DNA of 64,000 bases, taken from positions 11,266 to 75,265 of the forward strand of contig NMRA01000284.1 in NCBI GenBank assembly GCA_002633005.1. The letters are read 5' to 3'. The DNA comes from Phoronis australis (lineage: Eukaryota; Phoronida; Phoronidae). Positions 46,330 to 58,343 of the stretch are shown piece by piece. The notes under the pieces were generated by a model, which was not told the origin of the DNA, ran no database searches, and saw nothing but the letters and a program-made list of their open reading frames with translations. How positions within the stretch are numbered: position 1 is the stretch's first letter; the number at the start of each line of letters is the position of its first letter. The position numbers were made by a program, and so were the translations under genes.

Positions 46330-47719
46330 GGATACTTCAAAATTTATTCACAAAAATTTTCCGTTTTTACAATATTTCACATACGTCTACCAAAATGCCT
46401 TATCTTCATTCTCGGGAAACTTCATATACGAAAAATATGCCGTGTAGCAAGAAAAAAATTAGCAGAATCACTTTCAACCACGTGGAAATATTTTCACTAC
46501 TTATTCAAGGTCAAAGGCTACAAACTGTCACTCAAATCGAATCTCCTGCCAAGCATAGAGCAGTTCCTAAGTACCCTCACTCCCTTCATCCGCTGAGTTG
46601 CCATAATTTTGAGTCAACGAGGGGTACATAGCATAGAAAGATGCCTCGAATAAAAGAAGACTCAACGTGGTTTTGATCCGCTGTGCGTCTGCGCGCATAT
46701 GACCGTGGAGAACGATAGCACCGAGTCCGAGTCGCCGTACCAGGCTCTAGAGCTCAGGAACACAGTAAGATGTGAAAAAATATTCCTCGCCGAAATTCAT
46801 TGATTTCTCCGATAATGTGACGTTTCGCTGTTTCGATCTCGTGCTAACGGCATGCTTTAATCATCGAATCGATTTCTATTGTCTGTTTCGTACTTTTTTC
46901 TTCATACCAGTCTCTCCGGCGAGTGGTGTGTATCACAATGAAATGTTGGCCTACTTACTGCTGATTCCGCTTTTAACCTAGTTTGACTCGAGGCGCCGTG
47001 ACTCGGCGTAACGTCTTAGCGCTGGTTAAGTTGTTGCGCACTGCAAATTCAGTTGACATTGGAAGAGAACGTTGAAATAACGAACATGATTAAGGGTGTA
47101 CGGGTTATATTGACCAAAAACGAGTTTTCACAGAATAATTAAGAAAAAATCGTCAGATTCTGAAGACTCGCGACATTTTCCGCTTTTTCTTGACTTCGGC
47201 ATATCAACTTAATTTGAACTTAGAAACACTAGTTCTCGAAAACTACTCGGCGAATTTCAATGAAACTTTCCAATTTAAATTTTATATTTATTCATCAGTC
47301 TCAAAAAATTCTGGTAGCATTTTGCTTTTAAACGCCAAGCTTTTGCGTACCGTAAGATAAACCAGTACGACTGCCATTTTTTACAAAAATACCTTACGCT
47401 TTGCTAGTAAATTTGGCATAGAAACAAAACTAAATGAGTAATCGAAAATTTCTAACATAATGTTTGAGGTAAATTGTGAAGTTTAGGAAAGGTTTCATTA
47501 AAACCGGTGTTATTTTGCTATAAATGTACCTTTCTTAAAAATGTTGTTTTGACTTAAACAATGTGATAACGTAATGATAACAATGGCACATATAATATAA
47601 ACATATTTATATAATCTGTGACCTTTTTTACAGAAAATATATACTTTTACTGGTTGGCATAGCCCGTTTTGTGACATCTCAGTTAGAATGAAGGTCACTA
47701 AATAAGGTTTGAGAAAACC
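46330..47719 (+). mobile_element. TTAA-flanked element R2, copy A (1.4 kb)
   Basis: The ends are GGATACTTCAAAATTTATTC at the left and, in reverse complement, GGTTTTCTCAAACCTTA at the right. The flanks are CTGA and TTGA, decayed forms of the TTAA seen at copy B. The body aligns with the reverse complement of 34205-35611 over its whole length. The frames at 46323-46631 and 46772-46981 are not conserved as proteins between the copies, so I treat the element as non-coding. Confidence 0.75.
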
Positions 47720-47722
47720 TTG

Positions 47723-48338
47723 ACATCACAGTACTGAAACTCAAACCTCTACCAAAACTGTACTTTGTATGCCCTAATGTTCCTGTTTGGTGACCTCTCT
47801 GCCCGATATTTCTTTATGAGGAGAATTCGTTGTGGTTACCATCTCTTTGATTTGGAGCTGAACTATGTTAAGTTGTTGTTGCTTGGCAGCGGCTACCCTA
47901 GTACTCCTATTAACTTTTTGTTTTCGATTTAATTTTTGAGAGACGACACTTGCTTCCTGCCCGCATGCAGGGTCCTGTACAGGAAAAGGTCTACATTTAT
48001 TTGGTTCTTCACATGTATTCCTAAACTGACAGTTACTGGCAATTATTGCTCTTTCCGTTAAATTGGTCTCCATATATAGACCATCTATGAGACTTTCTCG
48101 TTTGTTAAGTTTTCAACATAAATTAAAAGGTGTTCAGAGCATGCAGTGTACCATGTCAGTTGTGAAAATTTGGGGATTTTTTTATATTGACAATAACTGT
48201 ATTCGGTTGTTAGTCCTCGAGGCACTCTTTATTTAAGCAAAATCATGTAGAGAGATAACTAAACAGGAACTTTGGGGCATACATGCTAGAGCTATGGTAG
48301 AGGTTGGAGTTTCACTAGGGTATTAAGCACTGTGATGT
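47723..48338. mobile_element. Inverted-repeat element, about 616 bp, arms of about 80-100 bp
   Basis: The exact ends are ACATCACAGT and ACTGTGATGT. Inside them, CTCAAACCTCTACC, GCCCTAATGTTCCTGTTT and GACCTCTCT on the left are matched in inverse by AGAGATAACT, AAACAGGAACTTTGGGGC and GGTAGAGGTTGGAGTTTC on the right. The interior has a 99-codon minus-strand frame (47774-48073) with cysteines, and basic and glutamine-rich stretches (AAAKQQQLN), which I do not recognise. The element starts within one base of the right end of copy A of R2. Confidence 0.72.
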
Positions 48339-48354
48339 TTCGTAGTCGATTCTT

Positions 48355-48455
48355 TTTCTCGCTTGCGTACATATTTATTGCATTTGTGTACTGACTATGT
48401 GCCTGATGATGATATTGAGTAATATCGAAACGTCGATATGAAGCAGTGTGTCTTG
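48355..48455 (+). repeat. Outer inverted repeat, right arm, with hammerhead-like core
   Basis: It contains CTGATGA (48403-48409), a perfect hairpin GATATT-GAGT-AATATC (48411-48426), GAAA (48427-48430) and CGTC. This order resembles a minimal hammerhead ribozyme core with a collapsed stem III, as described for Penelope-like elements. One unpaired T (48410) and poor stem I pairing weaken the match. Confidence 0.5.
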
Positions 48456-49059
48456 TTTTTGCCAAGAACTTACTTCCAAGTTACACCACACTCCATCGAC
48501 AATAGGTTCGCAACTCCAGCATTTTTGTATGGAATTCCCAGAAAAAGCACCACCTTCCGGTTAGTGAGCAGACGACTTAGTTGCAAGACGTAAGCCGTGA
48601 CTCACACCCGGCGCCGCTGGTGAATAGTGACTTTTTGGCTAATACTGTTTGGCCGTGTACGAACAAAGATATTGCTCATTGGGGATATTCACTGTTGGCG
48701 GTTTATGTCGGTTACACTAATTGCACACCGCTGGATAAGACTCCGCCGGACATTAATGCATTTCGTAAAATAATTCCCTAATTTTACACAACTTGTAATA
48801 AACATTTGCAGTCGCTTACTTACGTACGTCAATTTTATTTATACCTACGCCAGTTTTTGCTGTTTCTTCCACGGCATCTTTCACGCGCGTGGTTTCAATC
48901 GCTTCCTATTTCTGTTTGTTGCTAATGATTGGTCTAGACGTAAATCGCAATCACGTGTCTGCACGTGTCTGCACAGTGTGTTGACCCCCTTCCCCCCATT
49001 GCTTACATTGGGTTTGTTGTTTCGATCAGATGTTTAATTTGCAATTCAAGGTACCTAAA

Positions 49060-49245
49060 CTACACGGTCAACGGACTCATAAACACGACTCACGGACCTG
49101 TAAACACCGTCCACTGACTCACAAACACGGGAACGGACTCACAAAACACGATCCACGCACCCAAATACACGGGACACGGACTCATATTCACGAGGAAACA
49201 CGGTTAACGGACCGCCAAACACGGGTCACGGACAAAATGAAGATG
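49060..49245 (+). repeat. Minisatellite of about 20-22 bp units
   Basis: Eight or so imperfect units follow the pattern ACGGACTCACAAACACGG. In one frame (49030-49275) they encode a threonine, histidine and arginine-rich peptide (THKHDSRTCKH). The N at 49249 directly follows the array, which suggests that the assembler could not cross it and that the true array may be longer. Confidence 0.85.
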
Positions 49246-49654
49246 TCANAGGAAATTCCAGACCCACTATTCTAGCTACTGAAGATTGAAAAAACAAGAT
49301 TGCCAATTTTTAGTTTGAAATTTCTGGTTCCGCGGTAGTTCGAACAATATTCTTGGAAAATGTCTGCTTTTTTGAAACAGTATATAACTTCGTAAGTAGA
49401 AAATAGCATTTAACAGGTATTTGAAGAAACGTCATTCTTGGTAACGTTAGGTAATCACCTAACGACAAGTCTAAAAATTTAGCCAATTATCTACAAAACT
49501 ATAGATTTAAGCTCAGTAAATATATATATTTTCTTAAACTAGAAAGTATATCATTATCCATCCAGGAAAGTTCATACTTGAAAAATTAAACCCGTTCAGC
49601 TGGACTATGGTTTTTGAAATCCTTAAATTCTCGGGAGCCTCCTACTCCCTTCTT

Positions 49655-49795
49655 GAGGAATGGTTGGAATGGCGGGTCAGGTGGAACTTCCCTCGGTGCT
49701 TTTGCGGCTTGGAACTATACTATCGATCGTATCTTGCGAGAGCACAGCGGGAAGCTCCACCTAGTGTCCGCCATTTCAACCATTCAGCCATTCCT
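49655..49795. repeat. Hairpin MITE-like element, about 140 bp
   Basis: The left arm reads GGAATGGTTGGAATGGCGGG, then TCAGGTGGAACTTCCC. The right arm is a near inverse, from GGGAAGCTCCACCTAGTGT through CCGCCATTTCAACCATT to CATTCC. The interior includes GCGGCTTGGAACTATAC. The overlapping plus-strand frames at 49607-49862 are incidental to the repeat. Confidence 0.65.
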
Positions 49796-49855
49796 AAATA
49801 AGGGACGGAACGCTCCCCAGAGCTTAAGGATTTCAGTAAGTAAGCGACTCTTAAT

Positions 49856-50020
49856 CTTTTAATGAAAATCAGAAGTCCTATTTTCGTAGCCAGTCATGCA
49901 AAAGTGGAATACTTTAAATACAATTGCTAATAGATTTTTGGAGGACAGCGCAAAAAGCGTAGTATCTGAACGTTTCACGTGAATCTGATGAGCCATTTCT
50001 GAGACATAATGTTCCGAAGT
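49856..50020 (-). repeat. Dispersed repeat family R1, copy 3
   Basis: The reverse complement shares GTGAAACGTTCAGATACTACG, TTTTTGCGCTGTCCTCCAAA and AATAGGACTTCTGA with 3183-3425. The order and spacing are the same. Confidence 0.65.
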
Positions 50021-53000
50021 TAAGTAAATTTGGACAGTTCTTAAGTGTCCTTAACATACCTGAATGGTAAATGTCAGTGCAACAGTACCTGTATTATGAA
50101 ACGTCAACATGTATAGCATTTCACTGAGCACTTAGTTCGAACAAGAATAAAAAACGTGTTTTTGTAAAGAAAGAGTCAGAGAATAGTTTGTATTGTTACA
50201 TGTGTAATAACATAACAACAATTTCGGATAAAATAATTGCCAAAGTTGATCTTTTTCATTTTCAAAGACATCTAACGTTGTTGAGAATGCCTACAACTTT
50301 TCAAAATATCGACTGATGGTGGTAGCTGATGGTACGAATTTAAAACACTACAAAACATCCATTTGGTGCTACTGCTATGAGAAAATAAATATCCACCTGT
50401 CCGCCATATTGTATTCTACATGAGTGATTTCAACATATGAGAAATAAAGTTTGCACACTGTTGAGGTGTAACGACAGAGCACATGAATTTTCAGTTTTAT
50501 CGTCATCATAGGCACGCACAGCGTAACATTACGTTCGCCAAGTCAGTTGAAGCCTACAGCAGCCTTGCGGAAGAGTGACAGGCTGAGACGGAAAAGATTA
50601 GAAAGAAATGAATAAAAGTCAAACCTGGAATCCGCATTAAGAACGGATATGTGACAAATAGTCAGGCAAATGGGAAATTAAAATCTCATAAAATGTAATT
50701 AATATTTTTCCGGTTTACTGATCAAGTCCAATTCAATAATTCTCACGTTTTCCAGATTTGATTTGCATTATTAAACAGGTAAAAATCCATTATAGATGAA
50801 TCACGCAAATATCAAGCGATATTAATTTGCGTAGTACCAGCACAATCCTCACAAAAGCGAGCGAGAATCTTGACTCGAGCTAGTACGGTTTACCAGGCTT
50901 TGCCGTGCATATATCACTTAGGAGAAACGATTTAGCTCGAAGAAGAACAATATCCATGTTCGTGGAGTGCGCATCGGATCATATGTAACAAAGAAAAGGT
51001 ATGACTGAAATGGAAACTACAATCGCCCAATTGGGACATGATGGCTAGTTTTTTTCTGACGTCTTGATCGATTAACTTGATCTGTTTCTGCTTTTATCGT
51101 CTTACTTTCTTTTAAAAACCATAACACAAAAATAGAGCCCATTAATTCAAAAGCAATTGCGAATGTATTCGTTAACATAATTATGATTGTCCATTCTTAA
51201 ATTATAGATTGAACTTTCACTAAGCCAGCTTTATGCCGTCGGTGTGTCGCTCCTGTTGTTTGGTCGCTAGCTCAGCCGTATCATCCTTGCTGTGAATGTA
51301 ATAATAACAATCCGCTGTTGTCAGGGTATGAAAAACTATATTATTTTCTTTCTAGATAATTAAACGTTGACAGCATTAAACAAGATCTAATCACTCGTTC
51401 TGGGAAGAGAGAAAAGCAAGCCGTCGCAACCTTTTGTCGCATTTACAGCAAGGTAAAATATGATGATAGAAGTGAAGTCATGTCATATTTTTGACTGTTT
51501 TTTTTGTTCTGTTGATCGATACCGCTGGTATTTCTAAAACTAAACTGGGTCAGTCATTTTAGCGTATCACGAAGAATTTTAGTACCACAACCTAAAAAAG
51601 TACCTGATATTAGATAATGTCAAATTAATCAACTTGGGTCATTAAAATCAATCCGATATACACTGTATGTAATTCGTTGGCCTGAACACTTGGTGGCGAG
51701 CGTTGAGCTACATGTGTTGAAATCTCGTTTAAATACGTTTTTGCGGGAACTTGCTTCGAGAATTCTGCTCATAACGACATTTTAATTTGAAAATGGAAGT
51801 ATCATAACAAAATTTGCCCTGGGGATACAGTCTGATCGATTCCTTTATTGATATGCATGGCGACAGATAAGTACTCAAATGTTGTGATAGTTTATTAAGC
51901 TGTCCCATCAGTGACATTGAGGATTACCTATTCTCCTTATTATTTTTTTCTAGTCGCCCGTGCTTATGGTGGCACCATCAACATGTCTCGACATTGTCTG
52001 AGCCTTAAACTCTGAAACGTGGCAATCTAAATTGATATCTAATTTTAATAAACACGATGAGTTTAATCGCGTGTTTAGCACTGTCATTCTCCCCTGTGTC
52101 TTAGAAGCACTTGCATGAAGAAACGATGGACTAAGCCAGTATTGGTTGTGCAGCGTAACAAGGAGCTTCTTTTGGCAGCTTTCTACCAGTTTGCCTTTTC
52201 CTATTTAGAGTAGGTGTGCTTATGAATCAACACCTTGTAATTTGTTGCTGCAAACCAAATTTACTAGATATGTGGAAATATGTTTGTCAACAGTTGGATT
52301 TTGCGTCATAATGCACGACATTTCGGTGGGCTATTTCTCCGACCATCATCAGAATGGTGTCTTCCCTTCCTGAAATCACTTTCATATTGGGAACTTGTAG
52401 AGTTATACAATTCACTGTTCTGTCTACGTGTACCAACCTCTATCCACGACGTTTTGGTCGACATATTATCGACAATCATCAGATGAGCCATGAGCGATTT
52501 TGAGTGATACAAGTGCGTAACTCCACTAGCAACAGTATACCCACGATTGACAGAGTACCCAAAATCGTCACCTTACGATTTTCGGACGTCAACAGCGTCC
52601 ACTGGGCGAGTGCCACTGAACCGCACTTGCGCAAAATCGTGCTTTTTGAACGCAGGTAGACAACTTGGATGTTTCAATTTTTGAAACTTCGCTGATTTGA
52701 AGAAGAAATAAACATTAAATAGTATCGGAAATTCTTAAATGTAATTCAAACAAATTACTACTTTTCAGGAAATCACGTCGACTTCTGGAGACGAGCTTTC
52801 GGAAAGGCTGAATTGAGGGGTGTTCATTGCAGGTACACACTTTCGTGAGTCCGGTGAGTAAGTCGCCTTCTCTCGCTTGTAAAATTTTAGGTTCTTGGTC
52901 GATTTCTCTTTGGTGACATCATTCAAAAGCCCAGGAAAATATGTTTTTTACAATGAGTAAACATTTCCAGAAATGGCAGATAATGTACATGAAAGTACAA

Positions 53001-55954
53001 AATAATGTAAAAAGGTTAGAAAATGGCACACTTTTAAGCTACTTACCGTCGAAACCGTCCGTGTCGCGATAAGCACGTTATCAAATGTGTACCTTTCCAA
53101 AATACCCTCTTGAGAATATACCATGTATATTTCACGAAGAGGTAGCATTTTTTTATTCCATCAATCTTAAAATAGTGTTTCACACTGAATAATGTCCTTA
53201 TCATATCCTTGAAATACTCTTTACATGTTTTACGTCTCAACTGCGCGAGTTATACACGCTTCGACTACTTCGTCCACCGTCAGTCTTGAATATTCAAAAC
53301 TAGCTCACGCGGGTTTCCAGTGCAAGTGGACGAGAGAGTAAGCGACGGTTAAACCTGTATCTTTTAAAGGATATCGACCAGATTGTCAAAGAGTTGTAAT
53401 TATACCATATCCAAGATATTCAGCATTATTACAAACTCATTTTTCTTTTTAAAGCGCATTCAAAAATGCTGGTGGTTTTAGCGTTGCGTGGCCAGTCACG
53501 TGTTCGCAAATACCACCACCAGGGTCAGTAAGCATACTGGTAGTTAACACTCGTAATGAAAACAAGTTTTTAAATTACTGCAATCGGAACCTATAAAAAT
53601 ACCATTAAAATCGCCTGTTAATTTTGTTCTCGGTTACTCGGCCATCATCGGCTGACCAGCGAAGCTGAGGTATGCGCGATAAAAACTAACCTGAAGAATC
53701 GACTGTAAGTTTCGGAATCCAAACAACCCCGTGATATTCTCGTGCTGGTAAAATCGTATTATGATGAAGCTCTGTTCGCCATTTGCTTGTTATACTTGAA
53801 CACGCTTGGCAACCCGAAACCGTGAACTCGTGTATTTTTGCAGATGCATCGTAATTTCCAGGCCTTGCGATTTCAGTTGCATTTACTCAGTTCTACATTA
53901 CGAAGGATACATTAACACCAGGAGATTTAAAGTTAAACCCAACTATGGGAGCTACTCTATGCAGGATTAACTTATCTGCCATGTAGTCCAACCCGGCTTA
54001 CTGTTGCCATGTCTGGCAAAACAATAGACTCCGATTCATTGCTCTCCTTATCATTTCTGTTTATTTTTATGCAATGATCCATCTCCCTTGTTTTCCATGG
54101 CGAATGGCCCTCCGTAGAAAGTATATCTCAACTTGGTGATGACAGAGCTCAGCTACTGGACTTAAACCAAGGTGTACGCAGCAACCTCAGTGTTTCACTG
54201 AACTGTTGACAATAATATGCAAAAGGTCTGAGTGGAATAAACAGAAAGATTATTGCTTTGTGATCTGCTTATAGACCCAAAAATTAAAAATGGAATTCTA
54301 CTTACCTTTTAGGTGTCTCACAAATTCAAAAACACAACGACCGTTTCCTAATACATGTCGGTCACGCACGAACAACTAATACTCCAACACACAAATCTAG
54401 ATTGATAGGGGATTCAGGAAATATACGAGTCGGAATACGATTGTTATTCAGCGTAACATACTACCGGCCGTAGACAACTACATTTTTAAGCTTCTTGTGA
54501 AAAGTGAATGTTATATTTCATTCTGTTTCACAACCTTGTAAGCTATTATCTGCTTTTTAATCTAAGCAACAGATTGAAAATTGCAACTTACATTTATTTT
54601 TACTGTGACGGAGTTGTTAGCGTAATGTCAGGCTAGACTCAAGGATTTTTTTTATAAAATACGCTGTTTTGTTCATTGGTGAGGACCACGGTCTTATCAA
54701 CATTTTAAATAATGTTTCACGCGTTGGAACTAACGCTAAAGGCAATTTTATACCGAATAAGTCTGAACAGAAATAGCACTCGCTTAATTTGCCTCGCTAT
54801 AGTTAAGCTGTTGTATTATATTCAATGCAATAGGATTATCTTATAGGTTACAAATGTCAGTCGGGGTTTTAATGGAAATTCCTGCAAAAAGGTAGCGCAG
54901 CTTTATGTACCATTAGAGACGCCTGCTGTCGGCGCTCGCCAAGACCACTTACTGTAAGAAACTCGAGTCATATTATAATGTACTTTGACATCCAAGAACG
55001 TTTCCCGTACATGATTAGTGTCTGGGACTGATACGTGGGACTCAACTGTCAACAGTTTTTGCTGATTTTGGGAATGAAAGACCAGGCGCAAGCAGTTCCA
55101 CCTCTCTGTTGCACAGGGTGTACAAAACCTCAATGAAAATATGAGAAACTTACAGGGTCAAATATTCCAAAAGTCTTGCACAAAGTTCAATAAACTGATT
55201 TTAAAAAGAATATTCTATTTTTACGACTACTGCAATTACGGCCGGCAAAAATATACCGAGTCGTTAGTTTTCAACAGGAAGTCACCGTTCACATGCAATT
55301 ACTAAAAAGTGAGAGGCAGTGCATTCCGGGTCTCACGACCCTCGAAATTACAGAAATTAGGTGAAAGGTGAATGTCGACTAGACAATTTTTCAAAAATAC
55401 GAATTGGCTGAAAGGTGCCTGAATTTCCTGCTTGCGTGTAGTAGAGGTTTAAGAAAAGCCACGAGAGAGAAACAAATGGATCAATGGGTCAACAACTAGT
55501 ATTCTTTTAACCAGAACCGACTCAAAAATTCCATTCGTACCTTCACACGCAGCTCAAAAGCCAACAAGCCCAGCCAACCCAACAATTTTCTATATCAAAA
55601 TGGCGGAAGTAAATTCAACCGTGGCTCAAACAAACTATTGCATGGCACCAGTATTCCATGGCTTGTAGTGGGCATGAGCCAAGTATGAAGAACATAGTCT
55701 CGACTTAAAAAAACACTAATAACTGTGATAATTGCGATGCATTGATTGCTTCTAACATGAATTTGCCCGCAAACTTTAATTCTATTGAGAAAAAGAAGTT
55801 TGTGACAACTCTGAATATGTTGGGAATGGCACAATCGCCTACCTTTTGACAATCGAACAATATCTGTCGAAAAACGTTGATTTGAACAGGCCTTACTCTC
55901 CCATCCACTTAAAGGTATCGCCCGTGCTTTGGTTTGTTTAGTCTACTAAATTAA
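50021..55954. other. Long stretch without supported genes
   Basis: About 5.9 kb. A small interval at 52769-52831 has acceptor and donor-like edges and one open phase (NHVDFWRRAFGKAELRG), but no partner exon was found, so it is not called. Other open frames (51729, 52280, 52948, 54903, 55595) are domain-free. Confidence 0.4.
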
Positions 55955-56012
55955 CAGTGGCGGATTTAGAGGGGGGGCCAAGGGGGCCATGACCCCCTAA
56001 AATTCTACCACT
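55955..56012 (+). mobile_element. hAT-like MITE, copy 5 (left end only)
   Basis: CAGTGGCGGATTTAGAGGGG followed by GGCCATGACCCCCTAAAATTC is the left end of the family. The match stops near 56012 and no right end is seen nearby. Confidence 0.65.
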
Positions 56013-58029
56013 TGAACTCACCATAATTGAAAGCATTTATCCACTACAACATGCTTTTTCGTGCGAGTATGACCAAATAACAATCATACCCAAAGGAAAA
56101 AATGAAATAACCTACAAATGCACCGAATGAATACATAGACTTTAAGTAAATCTTCAATCACCAGGTGGCCAGACCGTCTTGTTCACGAGACGAGTCACGA
56201 AGAACTGCCAAACATGTCATGGAAATCGAGCACATAACGTGAGTCCGCTCAAAATTAGTTCGACAAAGAGATAATTTATTAGAAAGGGAAGCAGGGAAGT
56301 TATCAAAAGCAATGGTATTACAAGTTGATGTCGTGCTTTTTTCGTTTGAAAATGCCCCCATGTTGTTACATGTGGAGATCACGCTAGTGTTGGCTTACGA
56401 AGTAAATGGCAATTGTTTTATGCAAAGGCTCTCTGATCTCGAGACGCGCCATCGAATCACGCTGAATGTAAATCTCACCAGCTAAAACACCAGGCCTGCC
56501 TTCCATTGACCCAGAAAAACTCACGAGAACGCAAGATTTCGCATTGACTTCGCGAGATATGGCTATGCCTTTCAAGCAAGCATTTGACTCACACTAGCTT
56601 CACTCGCTAGTTACGTCTACAGAACGCAGCGGATGTTGATGAACCGACACCCGTTCCAAAATGCATTTGAAAAACGACCATCAACCCCGCGAGTACGTTT
56701 GGCGGTCTCCCAAATTGTGAGCATTTCGCATGCCTATATCAATCCAATAGCCCCTTGGCTTAAAGAGCCAGCGAAGCGGTTCGCTCCGCGGTTTTATCCA
56801 TGATATTGTCTAGCAAGAGCGGTTCAGCTTTGAGGAGAAAATTTTGACCTGATCTAGAAGAGCAGTAATTCATCTCGGTAGAATAAAGTAATTAAATCTG
56901 TCTTACAACCGAGCCTGGTTCATTTGCTCCTTGCTTTTCCATCGACATCTGGACAATTAATTTAATCCCTTTGAAGTGTTTTTCAAGTTTGTTTGACGTA
57001 GAAAAAATGACAGAATGAAGAAAACGGAAATGACAAAAAAAATTTCACAAGGAAGTTGAAAAATGATTCATCTTGAATCTTTTATCAAGTCCCTTAAGGT
57101 GTCCTGGATCTATAGACTTTATTCAACCAACTTTGGAAAGATATGCTGTTGCAACATCACTCAGTAAATCATCGTAACTTTTTAGCTTTTGGCGATGCAT
57201 TTTACGATACATGTATGTATTCACAGCATATTACAAGTTTGCACAAATTTAGGGCAGTGAGAACAATGAAGATTTTCAAATATCACCCAATGTGGCACTT
57301 ATAACTGTAGATATAAAAAGGTATTGCGTATAGGCCTTTACTCTTGTAAAATGGGTCTCAAAATGTTCCGAATCTTTTTGTTGGCTAAATCTGCTATAAA
57401 TTCTAAAGGACAATTTTATCGCCCTTTAGTACGCGCTCATTCGATATTAATTTCAGTTCCGTACAACGTTATCATGTACATATCGAAGTTAAGCTTGCGC
57501 AAACCAAAATTTGGAACAAATTTATCTAGGCTATGCTGTCAAACTTTGATGATCTGTGGATACTCACTGACGTCTCCTACGCATCTCCCGGTCATTTCAT
57601 TCAAAACACGTGTTCATGTAAATCATTGAGTTCGTGCACTTCAAACTTCTCCTAATACCCTAGCCCAGTCACTGATTGTCCTCTCCTCAGTTGTGCTGTA
57701 ACTGAAATCATACATCAAGATAAGATGAGTGTCAACGTAGAAACCTAAAGTCACTCAACCAACCTTGACCTTTAAAAGCCTCAGAAGTGAACAAGGCCCT
57801 ACGGATATTGTAGTTTTTCGGAATGATGATGATGCAATGTCGGGTTTTACTACAAACTGTGTAGGTTGATGAGCCTCAAAACTTGAGGACTGTGACCGCG
57901 CTTCCGTCAAGCGTACCTTTTTCTGGGAGTTAGTAGTTGAAATTTGAAATAGTGTCGTCCATGGTAGAATAATCATGAAATACTGTGGAATTTGTTTAGT
58001 ATGAAATACAAGTGTAATGGTACAACTAC
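56013..58029. other. Non-coding stretch
   Basis: No gene supported. The frames at 56158-56575 (minus), 57324-57629 (plus) and 57755-57976 (minus) show no recognisable domain or strong splice context. Confidence 0.4.
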
Positions 58030-58343
58030 CAGTGGCGGATTTAGGGGGGGGGGAGCAAGGGGGACATGGCCCTCCCTAAAATTCTCCCAGATACCATTTG
58101 GCAGTTTGGGGTGCGAATTGCTGACTACCGTATGCGCGCTCCCAGGGGGGCTCGGGGGACAATGCACAATGCATAGGCCTTGAACAAACCCGTTTACCGT
58201 TTTTTTTTAGTAATAAGGTTCACAAACCGAAAAATTCGAGACCCCTGCATCTCTACATTTTAGGCTGGGCACGCGCATGTGGCGAAATTCTGGTTATTCC
58301 TGTGCCCTGGCCCCCCTAACTCAAAACAATGGATCCGCCCCTG
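58030..58343 (+). mobile_element. hAT-like MITE, copy 6 (314 bp)
   Basis: It starts CAGTGGCGGATTTAGG and ends TGGATCCGCCCCTG. The flanks share ACTAC (58025-58029 and 58344-58348). A full 8-bp duplication, expected for hAT, is not seen. The body closely matches 3542-3802, plus a segment (CCATTTGGCAGTTTGGGGTG) shared with the 17044 copy. This makes it the fullest member here. Confidence 0.82.

Noticed and set aside
52769-52831. Possible 63-bp exon with acceptor TACTTTTCAG and donor CAG|GTACAC
   Set aside because: One phase is open, but there is no neighbouring exon in a compatible phase and no recognised peptide.
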